Source of the DNA: CADCVW01 sp964251385
Lineage (GTDB): Bacteria; Pseudomonadota; Alphaproteobacteria; Sphingomonadales; Sphingomonadaceae
Assembly (NCBI GenBank): GCA_964251385.1
Contig: CAXUJK010000003.1
Coordinates: 434,001 to 498,000 of the forward strand
Direction of reading: 5' to 3'
Length of the DNA: 64,000 nt
The position numbers were made by a program, and so were the translations under genes. This document shows positions 25,310 through 34,425 of this stretch, in pieces; position 1 is the stretch's first letter, and the number at the start of each line of letters is the position of its first letter. The notes beneath the pieces were generated by a model. That model ran no database searches, was not told where the DNA came from, and was given only the letters and a program-made list of their open reading frames with translations.

Positions 25310-25842
25310 ATGTTCGGCCCTATGTTTCCGGCAACCTGCGACGCCTGCGACGGGCGTCGGGGTTCAGCCAGGAGGTGCTTGCCGAGGCTGCGGGATCGAG
25401 CCGGCGGATAGTCGTCAAGCTGGAAGGCGGCGACACCAACATCAGCCTTTCGAGCCTCGACAGGCTAGCTGAAGCGTTGGGCATCTCCTTTGTGGCACTG
25501 GTTTCTGATCTTGCCGAGCGCAGCGAACGGCTCAAAGTGGTAGCCTGGCGTGGTACGGATGAGGCAAGCAAAGGCACGCTGCTGGGTCGCGGTCCTGCAA
25601 CCCGTGAAGCGGAGCTGTGGTATTGGTCGCTCGGCCGTGGCGAAAGCTATCAGGCGGAGGGAAACTTAGCAGGATGGCATTAGCTAATCGTCGTTACCGA
25701 AGGGCGCCTTCGGGTGGAGAAACCCGATCGTACGGTGAAGATCGGTGCCGGCGACCACCTCTTCTTCGCCAGCACCCAACCCTATGCCTACGCCAATGCC
25801 TGGGATGGAACGGTCCAATTCATCCGTACCGTCGTCAGTTGA
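25310..25842 (+). pseudogene. XRE-family regulator with C-terminal cupin domain, broken
   Basis: The frame encodes a Cro/C1 helix-turn-helix (YVSGNLRRLRRASGFSQEVL, then KLEGGDTNISLSSLDRLAEA) followed by a cupin domain. Two lesions are visible. The natural start MFGP (ATG at 25310) is one base out of frame with YVSGN near 25320. A TAG at 25681-25683 follows GWH where GAG is expected, and the frame then continues in register as LIVVTEGRLRVEKPDRTV, then AGDHLFFAS, up to the stop at 25842. HTH-cupin regulators typically control adjacent transporters, here the deleted EamA gene. Both partners are dead, consistent with relaxed selection. Confidence 0.85.
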
Positions 25843-26094
25843 ACCAGATTTCGACCTGCCGTGAACAATGCGAAGCAGCGACTTCAAGCCGACAGCTAGT
25901 CGAGGATCGCCGGCAATCACGTCGCGCTTGCCTACTCGTATGAGGCCTCATCCTAACCAACATCGCTGGCATGCGGGAGCCACCCGGCGGCAGCCTGGAC
26001 ACAATCGGGGAAGTCCGGGCCACGTTCGCGAGCGATGTCGCGCTGACGACAGGCGCTACTGCGAAGGCATAGTTCGGATGGTTCTGCGTCGCGC

Positions 26095-27642
26095 TCAGCA
26101 CGGCACCCGAACTCCAGCGCCGGTCTGCTCGGCGGGGGTGGACGCATGCTGTTCGACTTCGAATATTTCGATCGCTGCGTCCATGCGTGTCGCCCGCCAG
26201 CTCCCTTGCATGTAGTAGAAGGCGGCCATCACGAGCGACGCCGCCGATCCCAGTGGGAAGCTCCACCACAACGCGTCGGTACCGAGCAGCGGCTCGAGCG
26301 CGAAGACGCCACCGAGGCGAACCGCGAAAAGAGCGATCGCCAGGATGACGAGCGGCGCAAGAACCGCGCCGTTTGCGCGAACCACGCCGAACAGGACCAT
26401 GGTCGCGCCGAACAGGATAAAGCCCCAGCTGACGATGAGGTTGATGTGCCGCGCGATCGCGGTCGCCGGACTGTCGTCGGCGAGGAAGAGCGACAGGGCC
26501 GATCGATCGGCCAAGGCGACCAGGGTCACGAGCATCCCGGTCAGCGCCAGGTTGTAGAACAACCCCCATCTGGCGATTGCGCCGATGCGGTCCCAACGTC
26601 CGGCCCCGATGTTCTGGGCGGCCATCGCCGACACGGCGGCACCGATCGCCATCGCCGGCATCTGGATGTACGTCCACAATTGCGATGCGACGCCGTACGC
26701 CGCGGTGGTCGCGATGCCCTGCCGGTTGACCAGCCCGATCATCGACAGCGCGGACACGGACACCACCATCATCTGCATCGCCATTGGAAAGCCCTTGACC
26801 AGGATCGTGCTGATCAACGCAGCCTCCGGCAGCAGATAGCGAAGCTCGCGGCCGAGTAGGCGGATGGGCAAGTCGCGCGCGTAGATCGTCGCGATCAAGG
26901 CCGCGACGCTGACATAGTTGGCTACCGCGGTGGCTGCCGCAGAGCCTGCGATGCCCATCTTGGGGAACGGTCCCATGCCGGCAATCAGCAGCGGGTTGAG
27001 GCCGCTGTCGAGCAGCACGCTGAGCAGCATGAACCACAAGGGCGTCATCGAGTCGCCGATCCCGCGCAAGGCCATCATCAGAAGCACCATGAGAAAGCTC
27101 GGCGGCAGAGCGATGAAGATTACGCGGAGGTAGACGAGGGCGAGGGGCCGCGCTTCGCCGGGAGTCTCCAGCAGATTGAGCAGTGCCGGCGCAGCGAACC
27201 ACCCTGCGGCGGCGATCGCGACCGACAGCAGAAGGAACAGTCCCAACGCCGCGCCGAACGCCCGTCGCGCGGCGTCGATGTCGCGCCGGCCGGTGGCCCG
27301 AGCTACGAGGATCGTGGCCGCCATGCCGAACCCGAATGCGCCCGCCGCCAGCAGGAACATGACGAGGTTGGCATTCGAGGTTGCGGCGAGCGCCGCTTCG
27401 CCCAGATAGTGGCCGACCCACATGGCGTTGATGGAGCCGTTGAGCGATTGCAACACGCTCGACGCCAGCGTCGGAGCGGCAAAGGCCAGCAACGTCCATC
27501 CGATCGCGCCGGTCGTCAGATCTTGTCCTGTTCTCCCAGTTGCGCCCGCGCGATCCGCGGCGAAGCCCACCCCGCCCGCTCCCTTGTCCCGACGATCGCT
27601 TTCCAATCCGGGGTAATCTTCTGGCTCGCGATGAAAGGTCAT
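26095..27642 (-). CDS. MATE-family multidrug efflux transporter
   Basis: About 515 residues with 12 predicted membrane spans and two homologous halves, typical of MATE exporters that use sodium or protons to expel cationic compounds. The N-terminal half starts GWTLLAFAAPTLASSVLQSL, then NGSINAMWVGHYLGEAALAA; the second half includes STILVKGFPMAMQMMVVSVS and AAYGVASQLWTYIQMPAMAI. The ATG at 27642 was preferred over a start at 27729. The C-terminus has a polar tail. A perfect FNR-type palindrome lies 40 bp upstream of this ATG. No regulator gene sits next to it apart from the dead XRE gene. Confidence 0.9.
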   Translation of the reverse strand: MTFHREPEDYPGLESDRRDKGAGGVGFAADRAGATGRTGQDLTTGAIGWTLLAFAAPTLASSVLQSLNGSINAMWVGHYLGEAALAATSNANLVMFLLAAGAFGFGMAATILVARATGRRDIDAARRAFGAALGLFLLLSVAIAAAGWFAAPALLNLLETPGEARPLALVYLRVIFIALPPSFLMVLLMMALRGIGDSMTPLWFMLLSVLLDSGLNPLLIAGMGPFPKMGIAGSAAATAVANYVSVAALIATIYARDLPIRLLGRELRYLLPEAALISTILVKGFPMAMQMMVVSVSALSMIGLVNRQGIATTAAYGVASQLWTYIQMPAMAIGAAVSAMAAQNIGAGRWDRIGAIARWGLFYNLALTGMLVTLVALADRSALSLFLADDSPATAIARHINLIVSWGFILFGATMVLFGVVRANGAVLAPLVILAIALFAVRLGGVFALEPLLGTDALWWSFPLGSAASLVMAAFYYMQGSWRATRMDAAIEIFEVEQHASTPAEQTGAGVRVPC

Positions 27643-28255
27643 ATGCTGGATCGACTCTGAAGGCGCTTGCAAGCGTCGGGGTTGATCGTGATCAATGATG
27701 CTGAAGCAAAACGTAGCGGCCGAAGCCAAGCGAGCCGCCAGGGCGCGCGCGCGGCAACAGGCATGAAGCCGATCAACGCAATTCCCGCCTGCGCTTGAGT
27801 CATGTGTTGACGGCTCTCCGGCGAAGACCTCCGATATCCGACCAATGACTCGCCCCCCGATACGCAGCTTCCCGACCGGGCGAACCCGACCGTGTCGGAT
27901 CGGCGAAGGCGGGCTTGGCTGAACGGCGGCGGAAACGAAACGGAGCCGGCTGTCCCGGAAAGTGGGAATTCGACGGGGTCAAGCAGTGGCAAGCGTGCGA
28001 TCACGCGCGACCGCCGAACAGTCATCTCCAGAAGCGGAAGCTATCGTCCTGTACCCTCAAGCCTTCCAGCTCAAGGCCGGCTGTCTGAGTTGAACGACGT
28101 GATGATCATTCAGCGGGTTGGTGCCTGCTCCGCAATCGCCGTCCGGCACCGTCGCGGAGGCAGTAGAGCCCGAATTCGGCCAACGCACTCGCCAAGCGGC
28201 GCAAAGGTCATGTAAAACGGCGGAACTGACCGCGGCCTTATGCGAGCGTCGGCGC
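27643..28255. other. Intergenic stretch with an FNR-type site, no gene recognised
   Basis: About 610 bp without a convincing gene. It carries the perfect palindrome at 27682-27695 and shared words (GGCATGA, GAGTCATGTG) also found in the 41.4-kb intergenic DNA, in the same order after a second perfect palindrome. This could be a repeated promoter or small-RNA module. The remainder shows nothing. Confidence 0.4.
27682..27695. promoter_or_regulatory. FNR/FixK-type palindrome, perfect
   Basis: TTGATCGTGATCAA is a perfect match to TTGAT-N4-ATCAA, the consensus for FNR, FixK and related oxygen-responsive activators in alphaproteobacteria. It lies 40 bp upstream of the MATE start at 27642. The centre is about 46 bp from the start codon, so a class II promoter would leave a very short leader. 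The target could also be an unseen transcript in the other direction. Confidence 0.5.
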
Positions 28256-28633
28256 CTACAGCCAGCGCTTGGCGGCGTCCGCGCTGTCGACTGGACCTCG
28301 GTTGAATGCGATCGGCGCCGTCGGAGCCCCACGTCGGACCGCATTGATGACGCGCTCGAACAGTTCAAGCTGCTTAGGCGGCAGCCGCACGCCACCGCCA
28401 ATGACGACGCAGTCCCACTCGCGTTTCGCCAGACAAGCCGAGATCGTCGCTTCGGCGCTGTCGTCGGGCATGATCGTACAATGCTCCGCTTCCCATCCGC
28501 GCCCGTGCATGTCGGCCAGCATCTGCGCGATCCCTTCGGCGATAGACTCCGGCGTGGTTCCTGGCGGAACGGCGGGGTCGGACGGGTCGACGGTTTTGGG
28601 ATCGACTCCGATGACCAGAACCTTGTTCGTCAT
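28256..28633 (-). CDS. Small alpha/beta protein of unknown function
   Basis: A 125-residue soluble protein (MTNKVLVIGVDPKTVDPSDP at the start; DCVVIGGGVRLPPKQLELFE in the middle; RRGAPTAPIAFNRGPVDSAD near the end). Alternating beta strands and helices with GGG and VIG turns suggest a Rossmann-like fold, but no family is recognised. It is the last gene of the minus-strand unit with the aldo/keto reductase, 85 bp after it, so it may act in the same pathway. Confidence 0.7.
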   Translation of the reverse strand: MTNKVLVIGVDPKTVDPSDPAVPPGTTPESIAEGIAQMLADMHGRGWEAEHCTIMPDDSAEATISACLAKREWDCVVIGGGVRLPPKQLELFERVINAVRRGAPTAPIAFNRGPVDSADAAKRWL

Positions 28634-28717
28634 GTTCGTACTCCTCTTCCTGATGGTCGGTAGAGCGTTTGCCGTGGCCGGATGTTGGTCTCGTGCGCGC
28701 CGCTGTATTCGGCGGGT

Positions 28718-29788
28718 TCAGTGGGCTCGTTCGATGGATGCGCCGCCGAACATCAGCCCCTGGACCATTGGCCGAGCCATGAAGACGTTCGGGAACGTGG
28801 GAGAAGGCGCGCTCGCCTCGTCCAGGCGCGTTTTCTGCTCCGCGGTGAACGTCACCTGCAACGCGCCCAGATTGTCCTCGGCCTGCGCGACCGTGCGCGC
28901 TCCGATGATCGGCGAAATGACCGCCGGGTTGGTGAGGGTCCAGGCGAGCGCGACCTGCGATGGGGTCGCCGCACATTCCTCGGCAACGCCGCCCACGACG
29001 TCGGCGATGTCGAGCGCGGCGGCCGTCATGTGGCCGGAGGAGGCGATCACGCCCTTGCGAGACGCGGACACGCCGGCCTCGCTTTCGGCGGAAAGGTCGG
29101 CGCGGCTGTACTTGCCGGTGAGGACGCCGCCGCCGAGCGGCGACCAGGGCAGGACGCCGAGCCCCAACCCCGCCGCCATCGGGATCAGCTCATGTTCGAC
29201 CGTGCGCTGGACCAGGCTGTACTCGATCTGGAGCGCCACCAGCGGCGCCCAGCCGCGCAGGCTCGCGATCGTCTGCATCTCGGCGACGCGCCATGCGGGC
29301 GTGTTGCAGATGCCGATGTAGACGACCTTTCCCGATCGGACGAGGTCGTCGAGCCCGCGCATGACCTCTTCGGGGGCCGTCGTGAAGTCCCAGCCGTGAA
29401 GGTACAACAAGTCGATACGATCGGTATCGAGCTGGCGAAGGCTTTGCTCGACCGAGCGCACCATGTTCAGCCGGTGGTTGCCGCCCGAGTTCGGATTGCC
29501 GGGGTCGCGCGCCATCGTGAACTTCGTCGCCAGCACGACCCGGTCGCGCTTCTCCGCGATGAAGGCGCCGACCATCCGCTCCGAGGTGCCGTTGGTGTAG
29601 TTGACCGACGTGTCGATGAAGTTGCCGCCGCGATCGACGTACAGGTCGAAGATGCGCCTGGCCTCGTCCGCGTCGGCGCCCCAGCCCCAGTCCGAGCCGA
29701 AGGTCATCGTGCCGAGCGATAAGGGCGATACGCGCAGGCCCGAACGGCCGAGCAGGCGGTAATGGTCGAGATTGGTTGTGGAGTTCAT
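28718..29788 (-). CDS. Aldo/keto reductase
   Basis: A 356-residue NADPH-dependent aldo/keto reductase. The barrel landmarks are present: SLGTMTFGSDWGWG at the start, catalytic DTSVNYTNG (about 59-67), Lys in VLATKF (about 87), His in LLYLHGWD (about 128), and the cofactor-binding SPIIGARTVAQAEDN near 305-320. These enzymes reduce aldehydes and ketones or oxidise alcohols; the substrate is not known. The start overlaps the end of the CMD gene by 4 bp (ATGA), so the two are translationally coupled. A second, different aldo/keto reductase lies at 36624. Confidence 0.92.
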   Translation of the reverse strand: MNSTTNLDHYRLLGRSGLRVSPLSLGTMTFGSDWGWGADADEARRIFDLYVDRGGNFIDTSVNYTNGTSERMVGAFIAEKRDRVVLATKFTMARDPGNPNSGGNHRLNMVRSVEQSLRQLDTDRIDLLYLHGWDFTTAPEEVMRGLDDLVRSGKVVYIGICNTPAWRVAEMQTIASLRGWAPLVALQIEYSLVQRTVEHELIPMAAGLGLGVLPWSPLGGGVLTGKYSRADLSAESEAGVSASRKGVIASSGHMTAAALDIADVVGGVAEECAATPSQVALAWTLTNPAVISPIIGARTVAQAEDNLGALQVTFTAEQKTRLDEASAPSPTFPNVFMARPMVQGLMFGGASIERAH

Positions 29789-30243
29789 CGTCCGAGTCCT
29801 TCGATGCGCCGTTCGGTGAACAGCTCCGTCAACGCGCCCGCCGCATCGAGCGCGCGCGGGAAGCCCGCGTGCACCGTCGTGAGGTAGACGATCTCTTTCA
29901 GCTCCCCCGGCGGAACGCCGATGTTGAGCGCGTAGCCCGCGTGGATCTTCATCTGCGCGAGGTTGCCGGTGGCGGCGAAGGCGGCGACGGTCGCCAACTG
30001 GCGCGTGCGGGGATCGAGCTCCTTTCGCGACCAGACCTCTCCCAGCGAGTATCGCTCGGTCGCGTCCGCCAGAAAGGGGAAGGTCCGCCGCAGGCGTTCG
30101 AGTGCGGGCTGGGGCGCGCCGTTGTTGAGCGACTTGATGACCGCTTCGCCTCGCGCCTTCCTGTCGTCGGCGGTTTGCGCGTGGGCCGCCGGAGGGACCA
30201 TCAGCGACACAAGAGCGGTAAGGGCGGCTATTCTGATCATCAT
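29785..30243 (-). CDS. Carboxymuconolactone decarboxylase-family protein with signal peptide
   Basis: Starting at MMIRIAALTALVSLMVPPAA (complement of 30241-30243), the protein has about 152 residues and a clear signal peptide cleaved after AHA. The body is the AhpD/CMD fold (RTRQLATVAAFAATGNLAQM, then KIHAGYALNIGVPPGELKEI, then VYLTTVHAGFPRAL). It lacks the CxxC of peroxidase AhpD, so an isomerase- or decarboxylase-type function is likelier, acting in the periplasm. An exported CMD protein is unusual. The start overlaps the stop of the substrate-binding-protein gene and the end overlaps the aldo/keto reductase start, giving a tight three-gene unit. Confidence 0.85.
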   Translation of the reverse strand: MMIRIAALTALVSLMVPPAAHAQTADDRKARGEAVIKSLNNGAPQPALERLRRTFPFLADATERYSLGEVWSRKELDPRTRQLATVAAFAATGNLAQMKIHAGYALNIGVPPGELKEIVYLTTVHAGFPRALDAAGALTELFTERRIEGLGR

Positions 30244-31484
30244 CGGTTCCTCGCTTGGTTTCCTTGGGTCGCGCCTCGTCTCCACGACGCGCACCCGGAC
30301 TCCGCCCTGGTGCTCCAGGCGTCGTCGCCGCGGAACCTCCCGACGATCTCGTCCAGGTCCCAAGGCCCCGTCGATCGCGCGGGCGTCTTGGCGCGGAGCA
30401 GGTACATGTCGTGGGTCATCAGGCCGTCGACGCGAATGCGGCCGTTTCGGACGAACATGTCGTTGAACGTCGTCGCCTTCAGCTTGGCCAGGACGGTGTC
30501 GCCGTCATCGCTGCCCGTCGCCTTGACCGCAGTCAGGTACTGCAGGGCCGCCGAATAGTCGCCGGCGTGGAGCGAGGAAGGCATGCGGGCGAACTTGTCG
30601 AAGAAGCGGCGGCTCCAGGCGCGCGTCCGCGCGTCGAGGTCCCAGTACCAGCTGTCGGCATGGTACATGCCCTGCGCGGCCGCGGGCCCGAGCGCGTGGA
30701 CGTCGTCGATGAAGACCAGGAGGCCCGCGATCGTCTTCGTCTTGTTCACGCCGAGCCGGTTCGCCGCCTTCACGGCTTCGATTAACGTCGTGTGGCCGCT
30801 CGCTAGAGCCAGGACCTGCGCCGAACTCGCCTGGGCTTGGGCTATGAAGGGCGAGAAGTCCTCCGCGTCGTGCGGGTGCCGGACCGCGCCGGCGACGCTG
30901 CCGCCCGCCGCCTTGACGGTGGCGGTCGTGTCGTTCTGCAGTTCCAGGCCGAACGGGTAGTCGGCGGTCAGGAAGTACCAGGACTTGCCGCCCGCGCGGG
31001 CGACGCCGTTCCCCGTCACCTTCGCGAGCGCGGTGGTGTCGTAGGCATATTGCACCGTGTAGGGCGAGCATCGCGCGTTGGTGTGAGCCGAGCTGCCCGC
31101 GCCCACGACGAGGAACGGCTTCCTCCTCGCGCGCGCGACCTCCACCATCGCCAAGCTGGTGTCGGTGTTCACGCCGCCGATCAGCACGTCGACCTGCTTG
31201 TCGTCGAACAAGGCGCGCGCTTGCGCCGCCGCCACGGCGGCGTCGTTGCGGTGATCGGCGACGACGACCTCGACGCGCTTGCCCGCGACGGCGCCTCCCA
31301 TGTCGGCCACGGCCATGCGGATCGCCTCGGCACCGGCCGGTCCGTCGACCGCCGCGTAGGGACCCGACAGGTCGGTAATGAAGCCGATGCGGATCACGTC
31401 GTCCGAGATCGCGGCGGCGGCAGGGACAGCCGCTAAGGCCGACGCCGCCAGGGCGCACAGTGCAAGGGAATAGGTGAACTTCAT
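30240..31484 (-). CDS. ABC transporter substrate-binding protein (branched-chain amino acid type), orphan
   Basis: The ATG at 31482-31484 with GGAG 8 bp upstream gives a 414-residue periplasmic protein with signal peptide MKFTYSLALCALAASALAAV cleaved before AISDD. The body is a type I periplasmic binding protein of the Leu/Ile/Val class (IRIGFITDLSGPYAAVDGPA, then VEVVVADHRNDAAVAAAQAR, then VDVLIGGVNTDTSLAMVEVA). No permease or ATPase genes lie nearby, so it may work with a distant transporter or serve as a periplasmic receptor. It is divergent from the AraC gene at 31657, which probably controls it, and heads an operon with the secreted CMD and aldo/keto reductase genes. Confidence 0.9.
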   Translation of the reverse strand: MKFTYSLALCALAASALAAVPAAAAISDDVIRIGFITDLSGPYAAVDGPAGAEAIRMAVADMGGAVAGKRVEVVVADHRNDAAVAAAQARALFDDKQVDVLIGGVNTDTSLAMVEVARARRKPFLVVGAGSSAHTNARCSPYTVQYAYDTTALAKVTGNGVARAGGKSWYFLTADYPFGLELQNDTTATVKAAGGSVAGAVRHPHDAEDFSPFIAQAQASSAQVLALASGHTTLIEAVKAANRLGVNKTKTIAGLLVFIDDVHALGPAAAQGMYHADSWYWDLDARTRAWSRRFFDKFARMPSSLHAGDYSAALQYLTAVKATGSDDGDTVLAKLKATTFNDMFVRNGRIRVDGLMTHDMYLLRAKTPARSTGPWDLDEIVGRFRGDDAWSTRAESGCASWRRGATQGNQARNR

Positions 31485-31656
31485 GATGCCTGCTCCAGAT
31501 CGCCGGCTTTCCAGTAACCGCCGCGCATCCGATGCCCGATTGGCGGGCTCGACCTGTAGCGGGATGCTGCCGTTTTCTTGCACGATCCTGCCAAAGCGGC
31601 GAGGCGGCGGGTTCTTCGGGCTTGCTCGCCAAGCGACGCGCGCGCACACCCCAGGC

Positions 31657-32556
31657 ATGCAGAAGCCCTTTGACGAACTTCGCAGTCTGATCGACCGTCA
31701 CTGCCTGGCGCGGCGCCATGACACGCCGCTGGCCGGGTTGACGCTGTTTCGCGCGGAGGAGGCGAGCCCGCAGGTGAACACCATCTACCGTCCGACCTTG
31801 TGCATCGTGGCGCAGGGTCGAAAGCAGGTTCTGCTCGCCGATCGGACCTTCGAGTACGACGCGAGCCAGTACCTGATCGTGACCGTCGACCTCCCCGTGA
31901 CGGGGTGCATCGTCGAAGCCAGCCGGGAACGGCCCTATCTCAGCCTGAGTCTCGACCTCGACCCCGCCCGCATCGCCGATCTGTTGCTCGAGCTTCCTCC
32001 TGAAGCTCCACGGCAGGGCGCACCCGTAGCGCTCGCCGTGAGCGGGCTCAGCGACGACCTGCTCGACGGCGTGATCAGGTTGCTCCGGCTGCTCGACCGC
32101 CCCGACGAGGCGGCCGTGCTCAGGCCGCTTATTGACCGGGAGATACTCTACCGCCTGCTGCAGGGTGAGCAGGGTCCTCTGATCCGGCAGGTGGCGACGG
32201 CGGGCAGCCACGTCTCGCAGATCGGCAAGGTGGCGGACTGGATCAGGACGCACTACGCCGAACCCGTGAGCATCGACGCGCTGGCGGCGGACGCGGGGAT
32301 GAGCGTCACTTCGTTCCATCGTCACTTCAAGGCGATCACCGCGATGAGCCCCGTGCAGTATCGGACCCGCATCCGGTTGCAGGAAGCGCGCCGCCTCATG
32401 CTCGTCGACGAACAGGACGCGGGCGCGATCGGGTTCGGCGTCGGCTACGAAAGCCCGTCGCAGTTCAGCCGTGACTACCGCCGCATGTTCGGCATGCCGC
32501 CCGCGGCGGACGCCGCTCGACTCCGTCACTCGGAGGCGATCGCGGCTGGCCGCTGA
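31657..32556 (+). CDS. AraC-family transcriptional regulator
   Basis: The ATG at 31657 gives 299 residues. The N-terminal AraC_N (cupin-like) effector domain spans 20-150 (IYRPTLCIVAQGRKQVLLAD, then EYDASQYLIVTVDLPVTGCI). The C-terminal double helix-turn-helix spans about 195-290 (PVSIDALAADAGMSVTSFHR, then HFKAITAMSPVQYRTRIRLQ, then GFGVGYESPSQFSRDYRRMF). The family is often divergent from oxidoreductase genes. Here it faces the binding-protein operon, 172 bp away, the probable target. Earlier in-frame ATGs overlap that gene's start and look non-coding. Confidence 0.9.
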   Translation: MQKPFDELRSLIDRHCLARRHDTPLAGLTLFRAEEASPQVNTIYRPTLCIVAQGRKQVLLADRTFEYDASQYLIVTVDLPVTGCIVEASRERPYLSLSLDLDPARIADLLLELPPEAPRQGAPVALAVSGLSDDLLDGVIRLLRLLDRPDEAAVLRPLIDREILYRLLQGEQGPLIRQVATAGSHVSQIGKVADWIRTHYAEPVSIDALAADAGMSVTSFHRHFKAITAMSPVQYRTRIRLQEARRLMLVDEQDAGAIGFGVGYESPSQFSRDYRRMFGMPPAADAARLRHSEAIAAGR

Positions 32557-32567
32557 CCTCGTGGGGT

Positions 32568-32852
32568 TTAGGAAGCTGCGAGCGCGCATCCGCTCGCCGT
32601 CCGCATCGGCGCCGCGGCCGTGGCAGCCAGCATCTCGGCGTCGGGCCGCAGGCCGATGGCCATGTCGGTCGGCGTCAGTCCGCGCCGTGAACGGACGAAC
32701 AGGTCCGCGCCGACCGCCTTTTCCAGGGCTTCGATGTGCCGGGCGACCGTAGGCTGCGTCGGCCCGAGCCGGCGCGCGGCTCCCAACAGCGAACCTTCTT
32801 GCAAGACCGCCGGAAAGGTGCGGTGGAGCTTCCAGTCCGGCTCCGAGTTCAT
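32568..32852 (-). pseudogene. LysR-family regulator, truncated to the DNA-binding domain
   Basis: The 94-residue product is the LysR N-terminal helix-turn-helix and linker only (AVLQEGSLLGAARRLGPTQP, then TVARHIEALEKAVGADLFVR, then SRRGLTPTDMA) followed by an unrelated short tail. A full LysR has about 300 residues; the ligand-binding domain is gone and the AraC gene's 3' end occupies that space. It is divergent from the SDR gene at 32969, whose expression it probably once controlled. The DNA-binding half might still bind, but this is uncertain. Confidence 0.8.
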
Positions 32853-32968
32853 GGATCTCCGTATAGCGGCCCGACGAAGTTCGACGTTTCTGCAGGACCT
32901 CGCGGGGCCTTATGTCGAAGTCATGGATGGCGGGGACCCTCAACCGCTGCCTCTCGGGAGCATGTGCG

Positions 32969-33937
32969 ATGAACGGATTGACCGCGGTATTGGGATATGG
33001 CGCGGTCGGGCGCGAATTGACGGCCATGTTGCTGGCGCGCGGCGACCCCGTCCGGGTAGCCCAACGCACCCGGCCGGCCGATCTGGCCGAAGGCGCGGCC
33101 TTCACGTCCTGCGACATCCTCGACCCCGCGGCGGTCCGCGTGGCGGTCGCCGGCGCATCGCAGGTCGTGCTGGCGGTAGGCTTCGCCTATGATTCGCGCG
33201 TTTGGAAGACCGCCTGGCCCAGGACGATGACCAACGTCCTCGAATCCTGCGCCGCGACGGGCGCACGGATCGTCTTTATCGACAACCTCTACCAGCTCGG
33301 CCCGCAAGACGAGCCGCGCCGCGAGGACATGCCGCTAACCGACCGGGGCGATAAGCCCGCCATCCTGTCGGAGGTCACGCGGATCTGGCTGGCGGCGGCC
33401 GACCGCGTCCGTGTCGCGGCGCTGCGGTGCCCGGACTTCTACGGCCCGGGCGTTCCGGTCTCGCATCTGGGTGCGAGCGCGTTCGGGGAGCTCGCCCGGG
33501 GCAAGGCCGCGATGCTGCTCGCCCCGCCCGACACGCCGCACGACTTCGCCTACGTCCCGGACATCGCCCGCGCGGCGCTGACGCTGCTCGACGCATCCGA
33601 CGACGCCTTCGGACAGGTCTGGAACATGCCCTGCGCGCCGACGCGGACCCCGCGGCAGATCCTGAAGCTGGGGAGCGAGGCGATCGGTGTCCCGCTGAAA
33701 GTCAGGGCGGTGCCGCTCCGGCTCCTGCCGCTGTTCGGCCTGTTCTCGCGGTTCATGAAGGAGGTCGCCGATGTCGGCTTCACCTGGGATCGGCCGTATC
33801 ACGTCGACTCGGGCAAGTTCGCGCGCGCCTTCGGCTTCGCCGTCACTCCGTTCGAGGTGGGCGGGCCGGCCACCGCCCGCTCGTTCATGACAGCGGTCGC
33901 CGCTGGATCGGAAACGATGGGTGAGAACCGCCGGTAG
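32969..33937 (+). CDS. NAD(P)-dependent epimerase/dehydratase-type SDR
   Basis: The ATG at 32969 has GGGAG about 9 bp upstream and gives 322 residues. The N-terminal Rossmann motif VLGYGAVGRELTAMLLARGD binds NAD(P). The middle has VLAVGFAYDSRVWKTAWPRT, the catalytic-like tyrosine in IDNLYQLGPQDEP, and RCPDFYGPGVPVS. The C-terminal half (IARAALTLLDASDDAFGQVW, then NMPCAPTRTPRQIL) is that of extended, atypical SDRs such as NmrA or epimerase-like proteins. The substrate is not known. The usual YxxxK is not clearly present, so it may have another catalytic arrangement. It is divergent from the truncated LysR gene. Confidence 0.85.
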   Translation: MNGLTAVLGYGAVGRELTAMLLARGDPVRVAQRTRPADLAEGAAFTSCDILDPAAVRVAVAGASQVVLAVGFAYDSRVWKTAWPRTMTNVLESCAATGARIVFIDNLYQLGPQDEPRREDMPLTDRGDKPAILSEVTRIWLAAADRVRVAALRCPDFYGPGVPVSHLGASAFGELARGKAAMLLAPPDTPHDFAYVPDIARAALTLLDASDDAFGQVWNMPCAPTRTPRQILKLGSEAIGVPLKVRAVPLRLLPLFGLFSRFMKEVADVGFTWDRPYHVDSGKFARAFGFAVTPFEVGGPATARSFMTAVAAGSETMGENRR

Positions 33938-34425
33938 GTTCAAAACCCAATCATAGCCGAAATGCGACCCCTGCTTACGAACTGACCACCTGTCTTGGCG
34001 TCGATCCGTCGGATCTCCAGGCTGCACCCGGAGAGGCCTTCGAGGCTCTACTTGATAGAAGCCCGAGGGCTGCCGTCCCGTCACAATGCTGTCCGCTTGC
34101 AGATCGCCTGCAGGTTGCGCCAACCCGGGGGCCCCATGTGCATGACCTTACGCCGGACGTCGCCTCATGTGCGGCGAGGTCAAATTCGGCATGGCAAAAT
34201 TTCAGCGCCGCGCAAATGCTCGGTTACGCCGCAAAGACGCTGCACTGATCGAGATCAGCGAAAGGCTCAGCGCTTGCCGTAGGTTGCGTCTGTCAAAAGG
34301 GATCTGCCCGCAGCCGGCCGGTACGGGCGACGCGTTCGGCAAATCAGCCGTACCTGCCGGGCACGCCAGCTCGACACGGGGAGAGTTTCCGCTTCCTCGA
34401 AAATGTGACGACAAGGAGGAACATC
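33938..34425. other. Intergenic stretch, no gene recognised
   Basis: About 490 bp. No frame has coding character. It holds the imperfect FNR-type palindrome at 34245-34258 and a strong ribosome binding site (AAGGAGG) directly before the next gene. The rest shows nothing. Confidence 0.4.
34245..34258. promoter_or_regulatory. FNR-like palindrome, imperfect
   Basis: CTGATCGAGATCAG is a perfect palindrome differing from the FNR consensus TTGAT-N4-ATCAA at the outermost base of each arm. It lies 168 bp upstream of the MBL gene start at 34426. GATC-rich sequence is common here, so confidence is low. Confidence 0.25.

Noticed and set aside
25843..26094. Possible continuation of coding sequence between the broken XRE gene and the MATE gene
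   Set aside because: Frames here are the 3' shadows of the flanking genes and have no ribosome binding site or domain.
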